Source of the DNA: Candidatus Hinthialibacteria bacterium OLB16 | GTDB taxonomy: Bacteria > Hinthialibacterota > Hinthialibacteria > OLB16 | Direction of reading: 5' to 3' | DNA length: 40,147 bases | Assembly (NCBI GenBank): GCA_001567115.1 | Contig: LMZT01000108.1 | Coordinates: forward strand, 1 to 40,147 | Shown here: one piece after another, positions 17,508-25,425 of the stretch | How the letters are laid out: every line of letters begins with the position of its first letter | How positions within the stretch are numbered: the first letter of the stretch is position 1 | Notes under the pieces: model-generated | Databases searched by the model: none | What the model was told of the DNA's origin: nothing | What the model saw: the letters and a program-made list of their open reading frames with translations, nothing else | Made by a program: the position numbers and the translations under genes

Positions 17508-18297
17508 TCAGCGCCTGGCCAGAATCGGGAACTTCGCTCCCTTGATCGGCTGGCCGGCTGCAAGCCCCAGTCCATCAGTCACACAGTGTGAAGCGCCATT
17601 GTAGGTGGTGCCATTCGGCATATATATGATGGCCAATGCTGCGGGGCTTTGCGGATGTATTTCCAAAGGCATAGTGAAAGGTATTGCCATCGTGGAAGGT
17701 GCATGAGCCGGCTTTCATGCACATCACTTCCGGCTTCACATTCCTGGGGCGCAGACCGACCTGTTTGAAGACACTGTCCTTCTGGGTCAGGCTGACTGGT
17801 TTCAAGGTCCCATACTTATGGGTCTCCGGGACAAAGCACAGGCACCCGTTTTTTTCATTGACCGAATCCAGTGCCAGCCAGATCGATAAAGCCCCGGGTT
17901 CCTTCATCGGCCAGTAAGGAAAATCCTGGTGCCACTGGGTTTCTTTCCCATCCAATGCAGGCTTGATCAGGGCATGGTCATGCCAGAGACGCACAGAACG
18001 GCTTTTTGTGAGCCGCCGGGCAATTTCCGCCAGACGTCGGCTGAAGACATAAGGCCGGATATCCTCATAGTCTTCCCACAGGTTCACCATCTGGACAAAC
18101 ACTTGCTCATAACGGGGATTCACCTGGACCTGGCCGCGAAGGTAACGCTTCTTTCTGTCACGGACCGCCTGGCTCAGTATCTTTCTCAGATCGCGAACCT
18201 CATCCTGCGAAAGCACATCCGGGAGCTGAATAAAACCATTCTGCTGGTATTGGTCGACCTGCTCACGGGTAATCGGATATTCACTGTCCAGGGTCAT
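17508..18297 (-). CDS. phytanoyl-CoA dioxygenase (PhyH) family protein, frame disrupted near 17645
   Basis: A 2-oxoglutarate/Fe(II)-dependent oxygenase of the PhyH family, about 262 residues once repaired. Visible iron ligands are the H-x-D of WHQDFPYWPM and the distal His in HDGNTFHYAFGNTSAKPR, whose Arg/Lys tail fits the 2-oxoglutarate site. As written, the frame leaves the family after SAKPR and stops at 17575, while a second frame carries the expected tail ALAIIYMPNGTTYNG to a stop at 17508. Removing one G (plus strand) from GGGG at 17643-17646 joins them as SAKPAALAIIYM. All iron ligands precede the break. The start at 18297 is preferred over the TTG at 18321 because GGGAG precedes it. 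PhyH proteins of this kind are abundant in marine and planctomycete-like genomes, and their substrates vary. Confidence 0.78.
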
Positions 18298-18506
18298 TTT
18301 TTTTCTCCCGTCCAAAAGCAACCGATGGATGAACCTTTCCTGCCGTTCCGGGGTTCACTATAGGAAATTTTTAGGAGTTTTCAAGGACCGATCCCTTGCA
18401 CTTCAGGTGCGAATATCGTATCACGAGGGATAGGGTGTTTTCGGGGTGTTTGCCGGTTGATTCCGAGAGTGAAAACCGCTTGAATCCCTGAAGGGCAGTA
18501 AAAGGG

Positions 18507-18536
18507 TTGACAGAGGGTATCGACCTTTGTTATCTA
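18507..18536 (+). promoter_or_regulatory. promoter for the CAU tRNA (and possibly mazG)
   Basis: A perfect TTGACA at 18507-18512 and TATCTA at 18531-18536 with an 18-base spacer. The tRNA begins nine bases after the -10, the usual distance for a tRNA promoter. No terminator is seen between the tRNA and mazG, so mazG may be read from here too. The rest of 18298-18506 holds no gene. Confidence 0.5.
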
Positions 18537-18544
18537 ACGCCCGT

Positions 18545-18617
18545 CGGTCCCTAGCTCAGCGGTTAGAGCAATCGACTCATAATCGATTGGTCCAGGGTTC
18601 GAATCCCTGGGGACCCA
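18545..18617 (+). tRNA. tRNA with CAU anticodon, probably tRNA-Ile2 (lysidine type)
   Basis: The full cloverleaf is visible: D-arm GCTC...GAGC, anticodon stem ATCGA/TCGAT with loop CTCATAA (anticodon CAT), and T-arm CAGGG-TTCGAAT-CCCTG. The segment ATCGACTCATAATCGATTGG and the D-loop AGCGGTTA resemble bacterial tRNA-Ile(k2CAU) more than elongator tRNA-Met, so Ile2 modified by TilS is favoured. The acceptor stem pairs from position 2 to 7 (GGTCCC with GGGACC), but position 1 is C opposite C72, a mismatch. The 3' CCA is not encoded (A73 is followed by TTT). Elongator Met remains possible. Confidence 0.8.
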
Positions 18618-18683
18618 TTTAAAAAAAAGTCCTTTGGGGGAGGGAACGAATCTGTCCTGGAAACAGGCGGAATCGATATTCGA

Positions 18684-19470
18684 ATGACTGGCAAGGGGCA
18701 GTGCTTCGAAAAACTGTGTGAAATCATGCACCGCTTGCGGTCTCCCGGGGGTTGCCCATGGGATCGTGAACAAACCCATTCCTCCTTGATCAAATACCTG
18801 ATTGAAGAATCTTATGAGGTTGCGGAAGCCATCCAGGAGGGAGATGATCCTGAGCTGGTTCGAGAACTGGGGGATGTTCTATTACAGGTTGTGTTCCATT
18901 CCGAAATCGCCTCGCAGGAAGGGCGTTTTACAGTTGAGGATGTCCTCCAGGCGATCTGCCACAAGATGATTGAAAGGCATCCGCATGTCTTCGGTGATGC
19001 CCGTGTTGAAGACAGCGATGCAGTGCTCAAACAGTGGGAGCAGATCAAAAAAAAAGGAACGTGGAGAGGATTCTTCCATCCTCGAAGGGATTCCAAAGAC
19101 CCTTCCGGCATTGCTGCGGGCGGAACGCTTGCAGAGTCGAGCCGCCAAAGTTGGATTCGATTGGGACCATCCCCAACAGATCATCGAGAAAATCGAGGAA
19201 GAACTCAGCGAATTGAAGGAATCCCTCAGCCAGGGGCAGGACAGGATCGAGGAGGAATTAGGGGACCTGCTGTTTACAGTGGTCAACCTTGCACGCTTCC
19301 TCAAGATGGATCCGGAGAATGCGCTTCAGGAATGCAATGGCAAGTTTATCCAGCGTTTCCAGCATATCGAAGAGCGCCTGCGCTCGCAGGGGTCCTCGGT
19401 CGAAATTGCCAGTCTGGCTGAAATGGATGCGCTCTGGACAGATGCTAAATCAGCTGTGAAAAGGAGGTAA
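18684..19470 (+). CDS. mazG: nucleoside triphosphate pyrophosphohydrolase MazG, frame disrupted in an A9 run
   Basis: MazG hydrolyses NTPs and dNTPs to the monophosphate and PPi, cleaning the pool and lowering ppGpp in E. coli. The first half reads LRSPGGCPWDREQTHSSL, EESYEVAEAI and ELGDVLLQVVFHSEIA, the first MazG domain with its E-x-x-E...E-x-x-D metal motif. The second half, in another frame, reads RAAKVGFDWDHPQQIIEKI, EEELSELKES and EEELGDLLFTVVNLARF, the second domain. The frames meet at an A9 run (19047-19055); with eight A residues they join as EQIKKKERGEDSSILEGIP, exactly as in MazG, giving about 261 residues, the normal length. As written, the first frame runs on to 19421. It starts 67 bases after the tRNA. 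Its last codons contain AGGAGG, the ribosome binding site of the next gene. Confidence 0.88.
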
Positions 19471-19476
19471 ACAATC

Positions 19477-19890
19477 ATGGTTCCACGTAAGGATGCCGAC
19501 GATTTTTATGAGGACGATGAAGAAGAATTTGAGGACGAAGAAGAACTCGATGAGGAAGAGGAAGACGAAACTGAGGACGAAGACGAGGATGAGGATGTAG
19601 ATGACGAAAAAGTCGACCTTGTCAATCTCGAAATCGAGCCTGATGAAGATATCGAAACCGATGAGTTCGATGAAGAAGATCTGATTATTGAAGATGGGGA
19701 GGAGGAAGATGCCTTTCCCAAAGACCGTGGTTATGATTTCGACGAGGATGAAGAATCCGAGGAGGATGAAGACGAAGGCAATGGCCGGGGGTATGGTGAT
19801 TTCACCAACTTCGATGACGACGATATCGACACCGACTATACCCGTCGGGAAAATATCGAGGACTTCTTCAACGATATCGACCACGAATGA
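19477..19890 (+). CDS. extremely acidic small protein of unknown function
   Basis: A 137-residue protein in which I count 77 Asp or Glu residues (about 56%), with runs such as EDDEEEFEDEEELDEEEEDE and only a handful of Lys/Arg. It starts MVPRKDADDFYEDD and ends YTRRENIEDFFNDIDHE. No signal peptide, membrane segment or cysteine is present. It is probably largely disordered; the end may form a short helix. A strong Shine-Dalgarno, AGGAGG, lies at the end of mazG, six bases before mazG's neighbour begins, and its stop overlaps the start of the next gene (ATGA), so translation is probably coupled to both. Such composition is seen in histone- or DNA-mimic proteins, calcium-buffering proteins and the acidic tail of the RNA polymerase delta subunit, but nothing here picks one. 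Opposite-strand open frames here are by-products of the GA-rich codons. Confidence 0.7.
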   Translation: MVPRKDADDFYEDDEEEFEDEEELDEEEEDETEDEDEDEDVDDEKVDLVNLEIEPDEDIETDEFDEEDLIIEDGEEEDAFPKDRGYDFDEDEESEEDEDEGNGRGYGDFTNFDDDDIDTDYTRRENIEDFFNDIDHE

Positions 19891-22112
19891 ATCCAGCCAG
19901 CTTTAACCTGAAGGAAATCGCTATTTCAGATACAGCCATTGAATTATTGTGCTTTCGAATTGGACTCGGGGTGCTGATCTTGATAAGTTCAGCACCCGTT
20001 TGCTTTTCCGCCCCGGCCCTGATGGGGCCTCCGGTCCTCTTTGAAACCGACCTGGCAAATCAACCCTCCGATCTGCTGGCACTCACGCAGGCCATGCGCC
20101 TTCCGGGAATGAATCTTGTCGGCATTTCCATAGCACCTGGAAACCCGCCGCAGGCCTCCCGGCTGGTTCATGACCTTGCACATCTGGCCGGGCGGGATGA
20201 AATTCTGGTCGGGCAGAGTGAACCAACCTCGGGAGATCATCCCTGGATGAACATGGGCCTTCTTCCGGATCAGCCCATTCATCCTGCGACCGGCAGTGCG
20301 GATCTGATGATCTCACTTTCTAAGAAATACCCCAAAGAACTGGTTGTCCTTGCAACCGGGCCTTTGACTTCCCTGGCCAAAGCCATCCAGTCAGATTCCG
20401 ATTTCGCTTCACGGATCAAACGAGTTTTCATTTCCCAGGCACACCTCGAAGGCAATGAAATTTCATCCCTGTCCGGGGATGTTCAGTCTGCGTCTCAGGT
20501 CTTCTCTTCAACAATTCCTGTCACCCTGCTTGAAGAACGGCTTGCCACAGTTCCCGTTCTGAGCAGTGGGTGCTGGATGCGGCTGGCAGCGGCGCATACC
20601 TCCCTGACTGATTATCTTCTGCAGCATCTCGCTCATGCATACCCAGTGGTCCGGCCTCATATCCCGATTCCGGCCTGCCTTGCTGTCGCCTATCTGGGCC
20701 AGGCTGCCACCGGGACACAGATCTCACGGCCCCTTTCCTTTCAAAAGGGTTCTTTCGTTGAAACACCCCAGGGGCAAGGCCGCCAATACGATCTCCTGAC
20801 AGGGGTCCAGTCCAGCATGGCCATGAAAACCCTGGAGGAATCGATTCGAGATGCCGATCAGGATTTCTCGACAACCTTCGCCAATTTGATCCTGTCACTG
20901 AAAAAACTCCAACGCGAAAATCTCACAAAGATTCAGGAAGCCCTCCAGGAAGGGGCACCAGTGGCGGAGATTCCTCCCGGCGCTGATCCGGAAAAAGGGT
21001 TTCGTGAACAGAAACTGGCGTACATCAGCTGGTATATCCGCCTGTTCAATTCAATTCAGGATCCTGTCGCTGAACATTTTACCGTGCAGCTCAAAGAAAC
21101 CTTCCTGCGCATGGCTGGCATTGGGTTGGTTCCTCCCTTTGAAATATACCGGGACTGGTCACATGGTTATGATCCCGGTCAGCCGATTCACCTGCGTCTC
21201 GGTGTCTCCAATCAGGCCAGGATGGTTCTCCGGGACATCACTCTCAAGGCAGATTGTGGCTCTCAGGCAGCAAGCAGCCGCCTGGCTCAGACCAGTGAGG
21301 AAACCACTTGGATCGATCTGACCCTTCAGCCCGATGGAAAGGCAAATACACTCCCCAATCTGGTTTTTTCTCTCGAATTCTCATGTGGAGATGTTTTGTT
21401 CCAGAAGAGCCTGCAGGTTCCTTTGAAAACCAGAGATCCTATGCGGATCGAGGCCATCCGCCCGTTTGAGGATGGGCTTGATGTCGCCATCAGAGTCATG
21501 GAGCCGGTTTCTCTTGTGGCCACCCCGGCCGACAAGCCGGATGCAGCGATGACTTCCCGGATCGGCTCGATGCTCTCCTGGAACCGGCTGAATATCCCTG
21601 CATCCGATTTTGGAATCCGGAAAGGAATCCAGATTTCCTTCAAAGGCTCCTCCTCCCGCGGCTCTGTTTATGGCCTGCTGGAACCAGCCACAGCAACTTT
21701 CTGTCCTGAACCGGAAGGCCCATCAAAGTCTTCCTGCTTTGCCGACCAGAGAGGAGATTCATGGGGGTGGAGAACCGATGGACTTTCGGGTGCCTCCAGA
21801 ATCGAATATAGGGTTAACACAGCCGGCCTGCCCGATATGGCGACCGGCAGCTGTGGGATCACAGTGGATTTTTACGATGAGGGCGACAGCCTCGATACCT
21901 TCCGCATCGAAGCTGCTTCGGAGACCGCACAGTTCGTCCCCGTGACAGCCTGGCTCATAAAAGGGGATGCCACCGGCTGGCGGAGGGAAACCTTCCGCCT
22001 TTCACCAGCAGCAGAAGAGCTCTTCAGGAAACGGTCTGTGCAGTGGTTGCGAATCGACAGCCATCTGGATGGGGATGAGCTGATCAGAAGCGTGGCTGTT
22101 CACAAAATGTGA
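19887..22112 (+). CDS. nucleoside-hydrolase-like protein with degenerate active site and long C-terminal region
   Basis: A 741-residue protein. A hydrophobic segment at about 22-44 suggests export or membrane anchoring. Residues ~48-330 resemble inosine/uridine-type nucleoside hydrolases: ETDLANQPSDLLALTQAM aligns with the family's DTD-x-G-N-D-x-D-D-A-L-A-L calcium motif, GMNLVGISIAPGN follows at the usual place, and VVLATGPLTSLAKAI matches the 'ATGPLTNLA' block. However, several of the calcium/catalytic Asp positions are changed (E53, Q59, S61), so it is unlikely to cleave nucleosides. The C-terminal half includes a coiled-coil-prone stretch (~330-400) and beta-rich regions without a recognised family. 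Its ATG overlaps the stop of the acidic gene, so the two are coupled. Planctomycete-type genomes have many exported nucleoside-hydrolase homologues. Confidence 0.6.
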   Translation: MNPASFNLKEIAISDTAIELLCFRIGLGVLILISSAPVCFSAPALMGPPVLFETDLANQPSDLLALTQAMRLPGMNLVGISIAPGNPPQASRLVHDLAHLAGRDEILVGQSEPTSGDHPWMNMGLLPDQPIHPATGSADLMISLSKKYPKELVVLATGPLTSLAKAIQSDSDFASRIKRVFISQAHLEGNEISSLSGDVQSASQVFSSTIPVTLLEERLATVPVLSSGCWMRLAAAHTSLTDYLLQHLAHAYPVVRPHIPIPACLAVAYLGQAATGTQISRPLSFQKGSFVETPQGQGRQYDLLTGVQSSMAMKTLEESIRDADQDFSTTFANLILSLKKLQRENLTKIQEALQEGAPVAEIPPGADPEKGFREQKLAYISWYIRLFNSIQDPVAEHFTVQLKETFLRMAGIGLVPPFEIYRDWSHGYDPGQPIHLRLGVSNQARMVLRDITLKADCGSQAASSRLAQTSEETTWIDLTLQPDGKANTLPNLVFSLEFSCGDVLFQKSLQVPLKTRDPMRIEAIRPFEDGLDVAIRVMEPVSLVATPADKPDAAMTSRIGSMLSWNRLNIPASDFGIRKGIQISFKGSSSRGSVYGLLEPATATFCPEPEGPSKSSCFADQRGDSWGWRTDGLSGASRIEYRVNTAGLPDMATGSCGITVDFYDEGDSLDTFRIEAASETAQFVPVTAWLIKGDATGWRRETFRLSPAAEELFRKRSVQWLRIDSHLDGDELIRSVAVHKM

Positions 22113-22230
22113 ATAATCTGTGACACGAAATGACCCTAGAAAAGGGCCTTTTCAGCTCGGATTCTGTCAAAGAATTCCCCCTTGGAAACTTATCTAAAAT
22201 CAATGTAATCAATATGTTATGAGATTTTGA

Positions 22231-22259
22231 TTGACACTGTACCTGTGCTGTGGTAGGGT
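22231..22259 (+). promoter_or_regulatory. promoter for rpsU
   Basis: A perfect TTGACA at 22231-22236, a 17-base spacer and TAGGGT at 22254-22259. The leader of about 65 bases carries a small hairpin, ATCTGT-TTGTGC-ACAGAT, before the ribosome binding site. The rest of the gap 22113-22230 holds no gene; a weak CCCT/AGGG stem followed by CCTTTT near 22133 may end the upstream transcript. Confidence 0.5.
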
Positions 22260-22332
22260 TGTTTTGTCCTTTCTGGAAGGAACCAGTCCGATCTGTTTGT
22301 GCACAGATGAAAAGGGAAGGAGGTGTGTCCGA

Positions 22333-22533
22333 ATGACCGGAATAGAGGTCGTGGTGGGCGCTGATGAATCCATTGATCAGGTCCTGCGCCGCTTCAAACG
22401 CCGCTGTGAGCAGTCCGGGTTAAAAGCCGAAATGCGGCGCCACGAGTATTATGAAAAGCCAAGCGTCAAGGCCAAGAGAAAAATGGAACAGGCTCGTAGA
22501 AACGCCCGCCGACGGGCGCGCCGCTCGAATTAA
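22333..22533 (+). CDS. rpsU: 30S ribosomal protein S21
   Basis: A 66-residue product reading MTGIEVVVGADESIDQVLRR and ending in a strongly basic tail, as S21 does; the block FKRRCEQSGLKAEMRRHEYY is diagnostic. S21 binds the 30S platform and helps translation initiation. The open frame extends upstream to 22231, but the ATG at 22333 has a perfect AGGAGGTG eight bases upstream and gives the right family length. It has its own promoter and a strong terminator just downstream. Confidence 0.95.
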   Translation: MTGIEVVVGADESIDQVLRRFKRRCEQSGLKAEMRRHEYYEKPSVKAKRKMEQARRNARRRARRSN

Positions 22534-22575
22534 GAGGCTTGAGCTGTTCATTTGCTCGAATTGTTCATAAAGTTT

Positions 22576-22620
22576 CGGGCCGGAAGAAAGAGAGTTCTTT
22601 TTCCGGCCCGTTTACGTTTT
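22576..22620 (+). terminator. intrinsic terminator of rpsU
   Basis: A perfect 10-base stem, CGGGCCGGAA (22576-22585) with TTCCGGCCCG (22601-22610), partly extended by GAAAG/CTTTT, followed by TTTACGTTTT. It lies 43 bases after the rpsU stop. Confidence 0.85.
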
Positions 22621-22633
22621 GCATAAAAGCCCA

Positions 22634-22711
22634 CCGGCAAGGCTGGCAAATCCTGCCTCGATTGGGTAGGTTTTTTTCAGTGAATATCATCTTAAGAATA
22701 AAGCGAGGCAG
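22634..22711 (+). promoter_or_regulatory. structured leader of terC with alternative pairings hiding the ribosome binding site
   Basis: Three elements are visible. First, hairpin CCGGC-AAG-GCTGG (22634-22646, one G-U pair). Second, a terminator-like hairpin CCTGCC (22652-22657) with GGTAGG (22665-22670), one G-U pair, followed by seven T (22671-22677). Third, CTGCCTCG (22653-22660) is perfectly complementary to CGAGGCAG (22704-22711), which contains GAGG, the terC ribosome binding site nine bases before the ATG. The second and third structures share the same 5' arm and cannot coexist. TerC genes are often controlled by the manganese yybP-ykoY riboswitch, but its conserved GGGGAGUAG is absent. 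A possible internal promoter (TTGGGT 22662-22667, 17 bases, TATCAT 22685-22690) would bypass the first arm. Confidence 0.45.
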
Positions 22712-22717
22712 ATTTAA

Positions 22718-23701
22718 ATGGTCCTCTGGATAGGCTTTATCCTGTTAATCATGGTCGCACTTGCCCTCGATCTGGGTGTTTTCAATCGAAAAGCTCATGT
22801 TATCAACACACCTGAGGCCCTGCGCTGGACCATGATCTGGGTTTCGGTCGCTTTGCTGTTTTCGGTTTTCATTTACTTTGCATACGAGCACCACTGGTTT
22901 GGCATCGGACTGGAAAGAGGCACAATCCTCAGTGGAAAGCAGGCAGCCCTCCAGTATTTCACCGGCTGGCTGGTCGAATATTCCCTGAGCCTGGATAACA
23001 TCTTTGTCATCGCCCTGATTTTTTCCTATTTCAGTGTCCCACGCCTGTACCAGCATCGCGTTTTATTCTGGGGTATTTTGGGGGCCATGATCATGCGCGG
23101 GGCGATGATTGCCGCCGGCACAGCCCTCATCCGCCGGTTTGACTGGATCATTTATGTCTTTGGTGGGCTGCTGATCCTGACCGCGGTCAAAATGCTGCGC
23201 GCCAGCGACGAGCAGGTTGATCCAGAAAAGAACCCTCTGGTTCGCCTCGCCCGAAAAGTTTATCCGGTTACCCCTGATTTTGAGGGTGAGAAATTTTTTA
23301 CCCGAATGAATGGCAAACGCGCCATGACCCCAATGTTCCTCGTCCTTCTTGTGGTCGAAAGCACCGATGTTCTTTTCGCCATTGACTCCATTCCAGCCAT
23401 TTTCGCTGTGACAAAAGATCCTTTCCTGGTCTTTACATCCAATGTATTTGCCATTCTCGGACTGCGCTCACTATATTTTGCCCTGGCCGGGTTGATGGCC
23501 AAATTTCACTACCTCCGTTTCAGCCTGGTTTTCCTGCTGGCATTTGTGGGTATCAAGATGATCCTTTCTCATCACCACCCCATCCCGACCGGATATTCTC
23601 TGATCATCATTGTGACCATCCTTCTGGTGGGAGTGATCGCATCGATCCTGGGGCCGGCTAAAAAAACACCCACACAAACCAGGATCCACTCCAGAAGGTG
23701 A
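22718..23701 (+). CDS. TerC/Alx family integral membrane protein
   Basis: A 327-residue inner-membrane protein with about eight to nine hydrophobic segments. Diagnostic TerC blocks are VEYSLSLDNIFVIALIFSYF (~85-104), with the conserved acidic pair, and VVESTDVLFAIDSIPAIFAV, followed by the SNVFAILGLRSLYFAL block. Members (Alx, MeeF/YkoY, TerC) export manganese, in part to load secreted metalloenzymes, or confer tellurite resistance. The many secreted enzymes nearby would fit a metal-supply role, but that is inference. The basic C-terminal tail is short. Expression may be controlled by the leader described just upstream. A small stem GCCCT/AGGGC lies after the stop without a T-run. Confidence 0.9.
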   Translation: MVLWIGFILLIMVALALDLGVFNRKAHVINTPEALRWTMIWVSVALLFSVFIYFAYEHHWFGIGLERGTILSGKQAALQYFTGWLVEYSLSLDNIFVIALIFSYFSVPRLYQHRVLFWGILGAMIMRGAMIAAGTALIRRFDWIIYVFGGLLILTAVKMLRASDEQVDPEKNPLVRLARKVYPVTPDFEGEKFFTRMNGKRAMTPMFLVLLVVESTDVLFAIDSIPAIFAVTKDPFLVFTSNVFAILGLRSLYFALAGLMAKFHYLRFSLVFLLAFVGIKMILSHHHPIPTGYSLIIIVTILLVGVIASILGPAKKTPTQTRIHSRR

Positions 23702-23790
23702 TCCCGCCCTCGAGGAAGGGCTGATTGAGGAAAATCCTTCGTTTGAGGCTCGATCGAAAATAGACTGACAGCACCGGTGAGGATAAAGGG

Positions 23791-25425
23791 ATGGTCCACA
23801 GCCTGGAGATTCGTACCTGGATTTGCCTGGTTCTTTTCATCCTCATCCTTTTACTGCCGTTTTTTCTGAGGTCTCCTCAGTCCATAACGGATGATTCCGC
23901 TGTTCCTTTGGTCATCATCAGCCCTCACAATGAGGCCATCCGCTACGAATTCGGCAGAGCCTTTGAAAGGTGGCACCACGAAAAACACGGAAAGCCGGTC
24001 CTGGTGGATTGGAGGAATATCGGCGGGACATCTGAAATATCCCGATACCTTTCCTCTCAGTTTTCAGCCGCCTTCAAAGCTGCATGGATCGAAGATGGCC
24101 ATCCCTGGAACCAGTCGATCGCTCAGGCGTTCAATAACCCAAAGATAAATCCGCGGGATGAAAAACTCCCAAAAGAGGTTCGTGAGGCACGCATTGGATT
24201 TCTAGTCTCCGATGTCGGCATCGGCATCGATCTCTTTTTCGGGGGCGGAGAGTATGACCACTCCCGCCAGGCTGCCATGGGACAGATTGTCCCCTCAGGT
24301 TTTGCTTTTACGCCGGAAGCCGGAGAAATCCTCGGGAAAGCCATCCCACAAAAAATCTCTGGTGAAAAGTGGTTTGACCCGGATGACACCTGGTATGGAG
24401 TCACTGTGTCCTCCTTCGGGATCTGCTACAACCTCGATTCCCTTCAGAAATCAGGGATGGTGAAAGAGCCTCAAACCTGGGCTGATCTGGGGAATCCACA
24501 ACTGTTCCGGAAGGTCGCCCTGGCCGATCCGACCAAGAGTGGTTCAGCAGCGAAAGCATTCGAAATGGTGATTCAACAGGCCATGGCAAAGGCGACTGCC
24601 GGATTGCCAGAAGATTCCACCCGGTTCAACGAAGCTTTGTCTCTTGGGTGGGCCGAAGGATTGGGGATTATCCAGGCGGCCGCAGCCAATGCCCGTTATT
24701 TCTCGGATTCAGCCTCCAAGGTCCCCATGGATGTCGCACTCGGGGATGCCGCTGCCGGAATGTGCATCGATTTTTATGGCATGTTCCAGGCTGATCTGGT
24801 TTCCAGGCCGGATGGTTCGAGCCGGATGAAATATGTTTCCCCCATGGGAGGTACCACGGTCGGCTGTGACCCGATTGCCATGCTGCGTGGAGCACCCCAT
24901 CCGGATCTCGCACTGGAGTTCATTCGCTTTGTGCTTTCCATGGAAGGACAGCGACTCTGGGCTTTTCGCAGCGGAACACCTGGAGGCCCGGAACGCTACT
25001 CACTGCAAAGGTTGCCGATCCGAAGGGATTTTTATACCGCCGATAACCTCCAAAACTGCAGCAATCCGGAAATGAATCCCTTCCAGCTGGCCGGATCTTT
25101 CACTTACCATGCGGAATGGACCGGAAAACTGTTCGCTGCGATCCGCAGCCTGGTTCGCGCCATGTGCCTCGATACCGGGGATGAGTTACGTGCGGCATGG
25201 CATGAAATTATCCTCTCTGGTGGCCCGGAGGCTTGCCCGGAAGCCATGGCCGCCCTGAAGTGCCTGCCTCCGAATGCAACCTATTCACAAATTCCTGTGA
25301 CCATCTCAGCCATCCGGTCGAAGGTGGATGAAATCCGCCTGATGCGTGACTGGTCCCTCTTTTTCAGGGGCCAGTACCGGCAGGCGCGAGATTTGACACA
25401 GAGAGTGCGGCTATCCTCCTCATGA
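23791..25425 (+). CDS. ABC transporter extracellular solute-binding protein (iron/thiamine type)
   Basis: A 544-residue protein. After an N-terminal membrane anchor (TWICLVLFILILLLPFFL) it reads as a family-1/8-like periplasmic binding protein: PLVIISPHNEAIRYEFGRAF at the first strand, the hinge region DDTWYGVTVSSFGICYN, LGNPQLFRKVALADPTKSGS, MGGTTVGCDPIAMLRGAPHP and FIRFVLSMEGQRLWAFRSGT. These match FbpA-like iron(III) and related binding proteins. The ligand is not determined; no lipobox Cys follows the hydrophobic segment, so the protein is probably held by the uncleaved anchor. It is longer than the family average because of an N-terminal segment (~65-135) and a helical C-terminal tail. 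RBS AGGATAAAGGG precedes the ATG. Its stop overlaps the start of the permease (ATGA), so they are coupled. Confidence 0.8.
   Translation: MVHSLEIRTWICLVLFILILLLPFFLRSPQSITDDSAVPLVIISPHNEAIRYEFGRAFERWHHEKHGKPVLVDWRNIGGTSEISRYLSSQFSAAFKAAWIEDGHPWNQSIAQAFNNPKINPRDEKLPKEVREARIGFLVSDVGIGIDLFFGGGEYDHSRQAAMGQIVPSGFAFTPEAGEILGKAIPQKISGEKWFDPDDTWYGVTVSSFGICYNLDSLQKSGMVKEPQTWADLGNPQLFRKVALADPTKSGSAAKAFEMVIQQAMAKATAGLPEDSTRFNEALSLGWAEGLGIIQAAAANARYFSDSASKVPMDVALGDAAAGMCIDFYGMFQADLVSRPDGSSRMKYVSPMGGTTVGCDPIAMLRGAPHPDLALEFIRFVLSMEGQRLWAFRSGTPGGPERYSLQRLPIRRDFYTADNLQNCSNPEMNPFQLAGSFTYHAEWTGKLFAAIRSLVRAMCLDTGDELRAAWHEIILSGGPEACPEAMAALKCLPPNATYSQIPVTISAIRSKVDEIRLMRDWSLFFRGQYRQARDLTQRVRLSSS

Noticed and set aside
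19450-19884. Long open frames on the minus strand opposite the acidic gene, including a Ser-rich one at 19506-19721
   Set aside because: They arise because GAA/GAC/GAT codons read backwards give Phe, Val, Ile or Ser codons. No ribosome binding site and no plausible protein.
22231-22332. N-terminally extended version of ribosomal protein S21
   Set aside because: The extension covers the promoter and leader, has no RBS, and the ATG at 22333 has a perfect Shine-Dalgarno and family length.
22621-22717. Classical yybP-ykoY manganese riboswitch before terC
   Set aside because: The conserved GGGGAGUAG core is not present; only GGCAAGGC is reminiscent. Reported instead as an unassigned structured leader.
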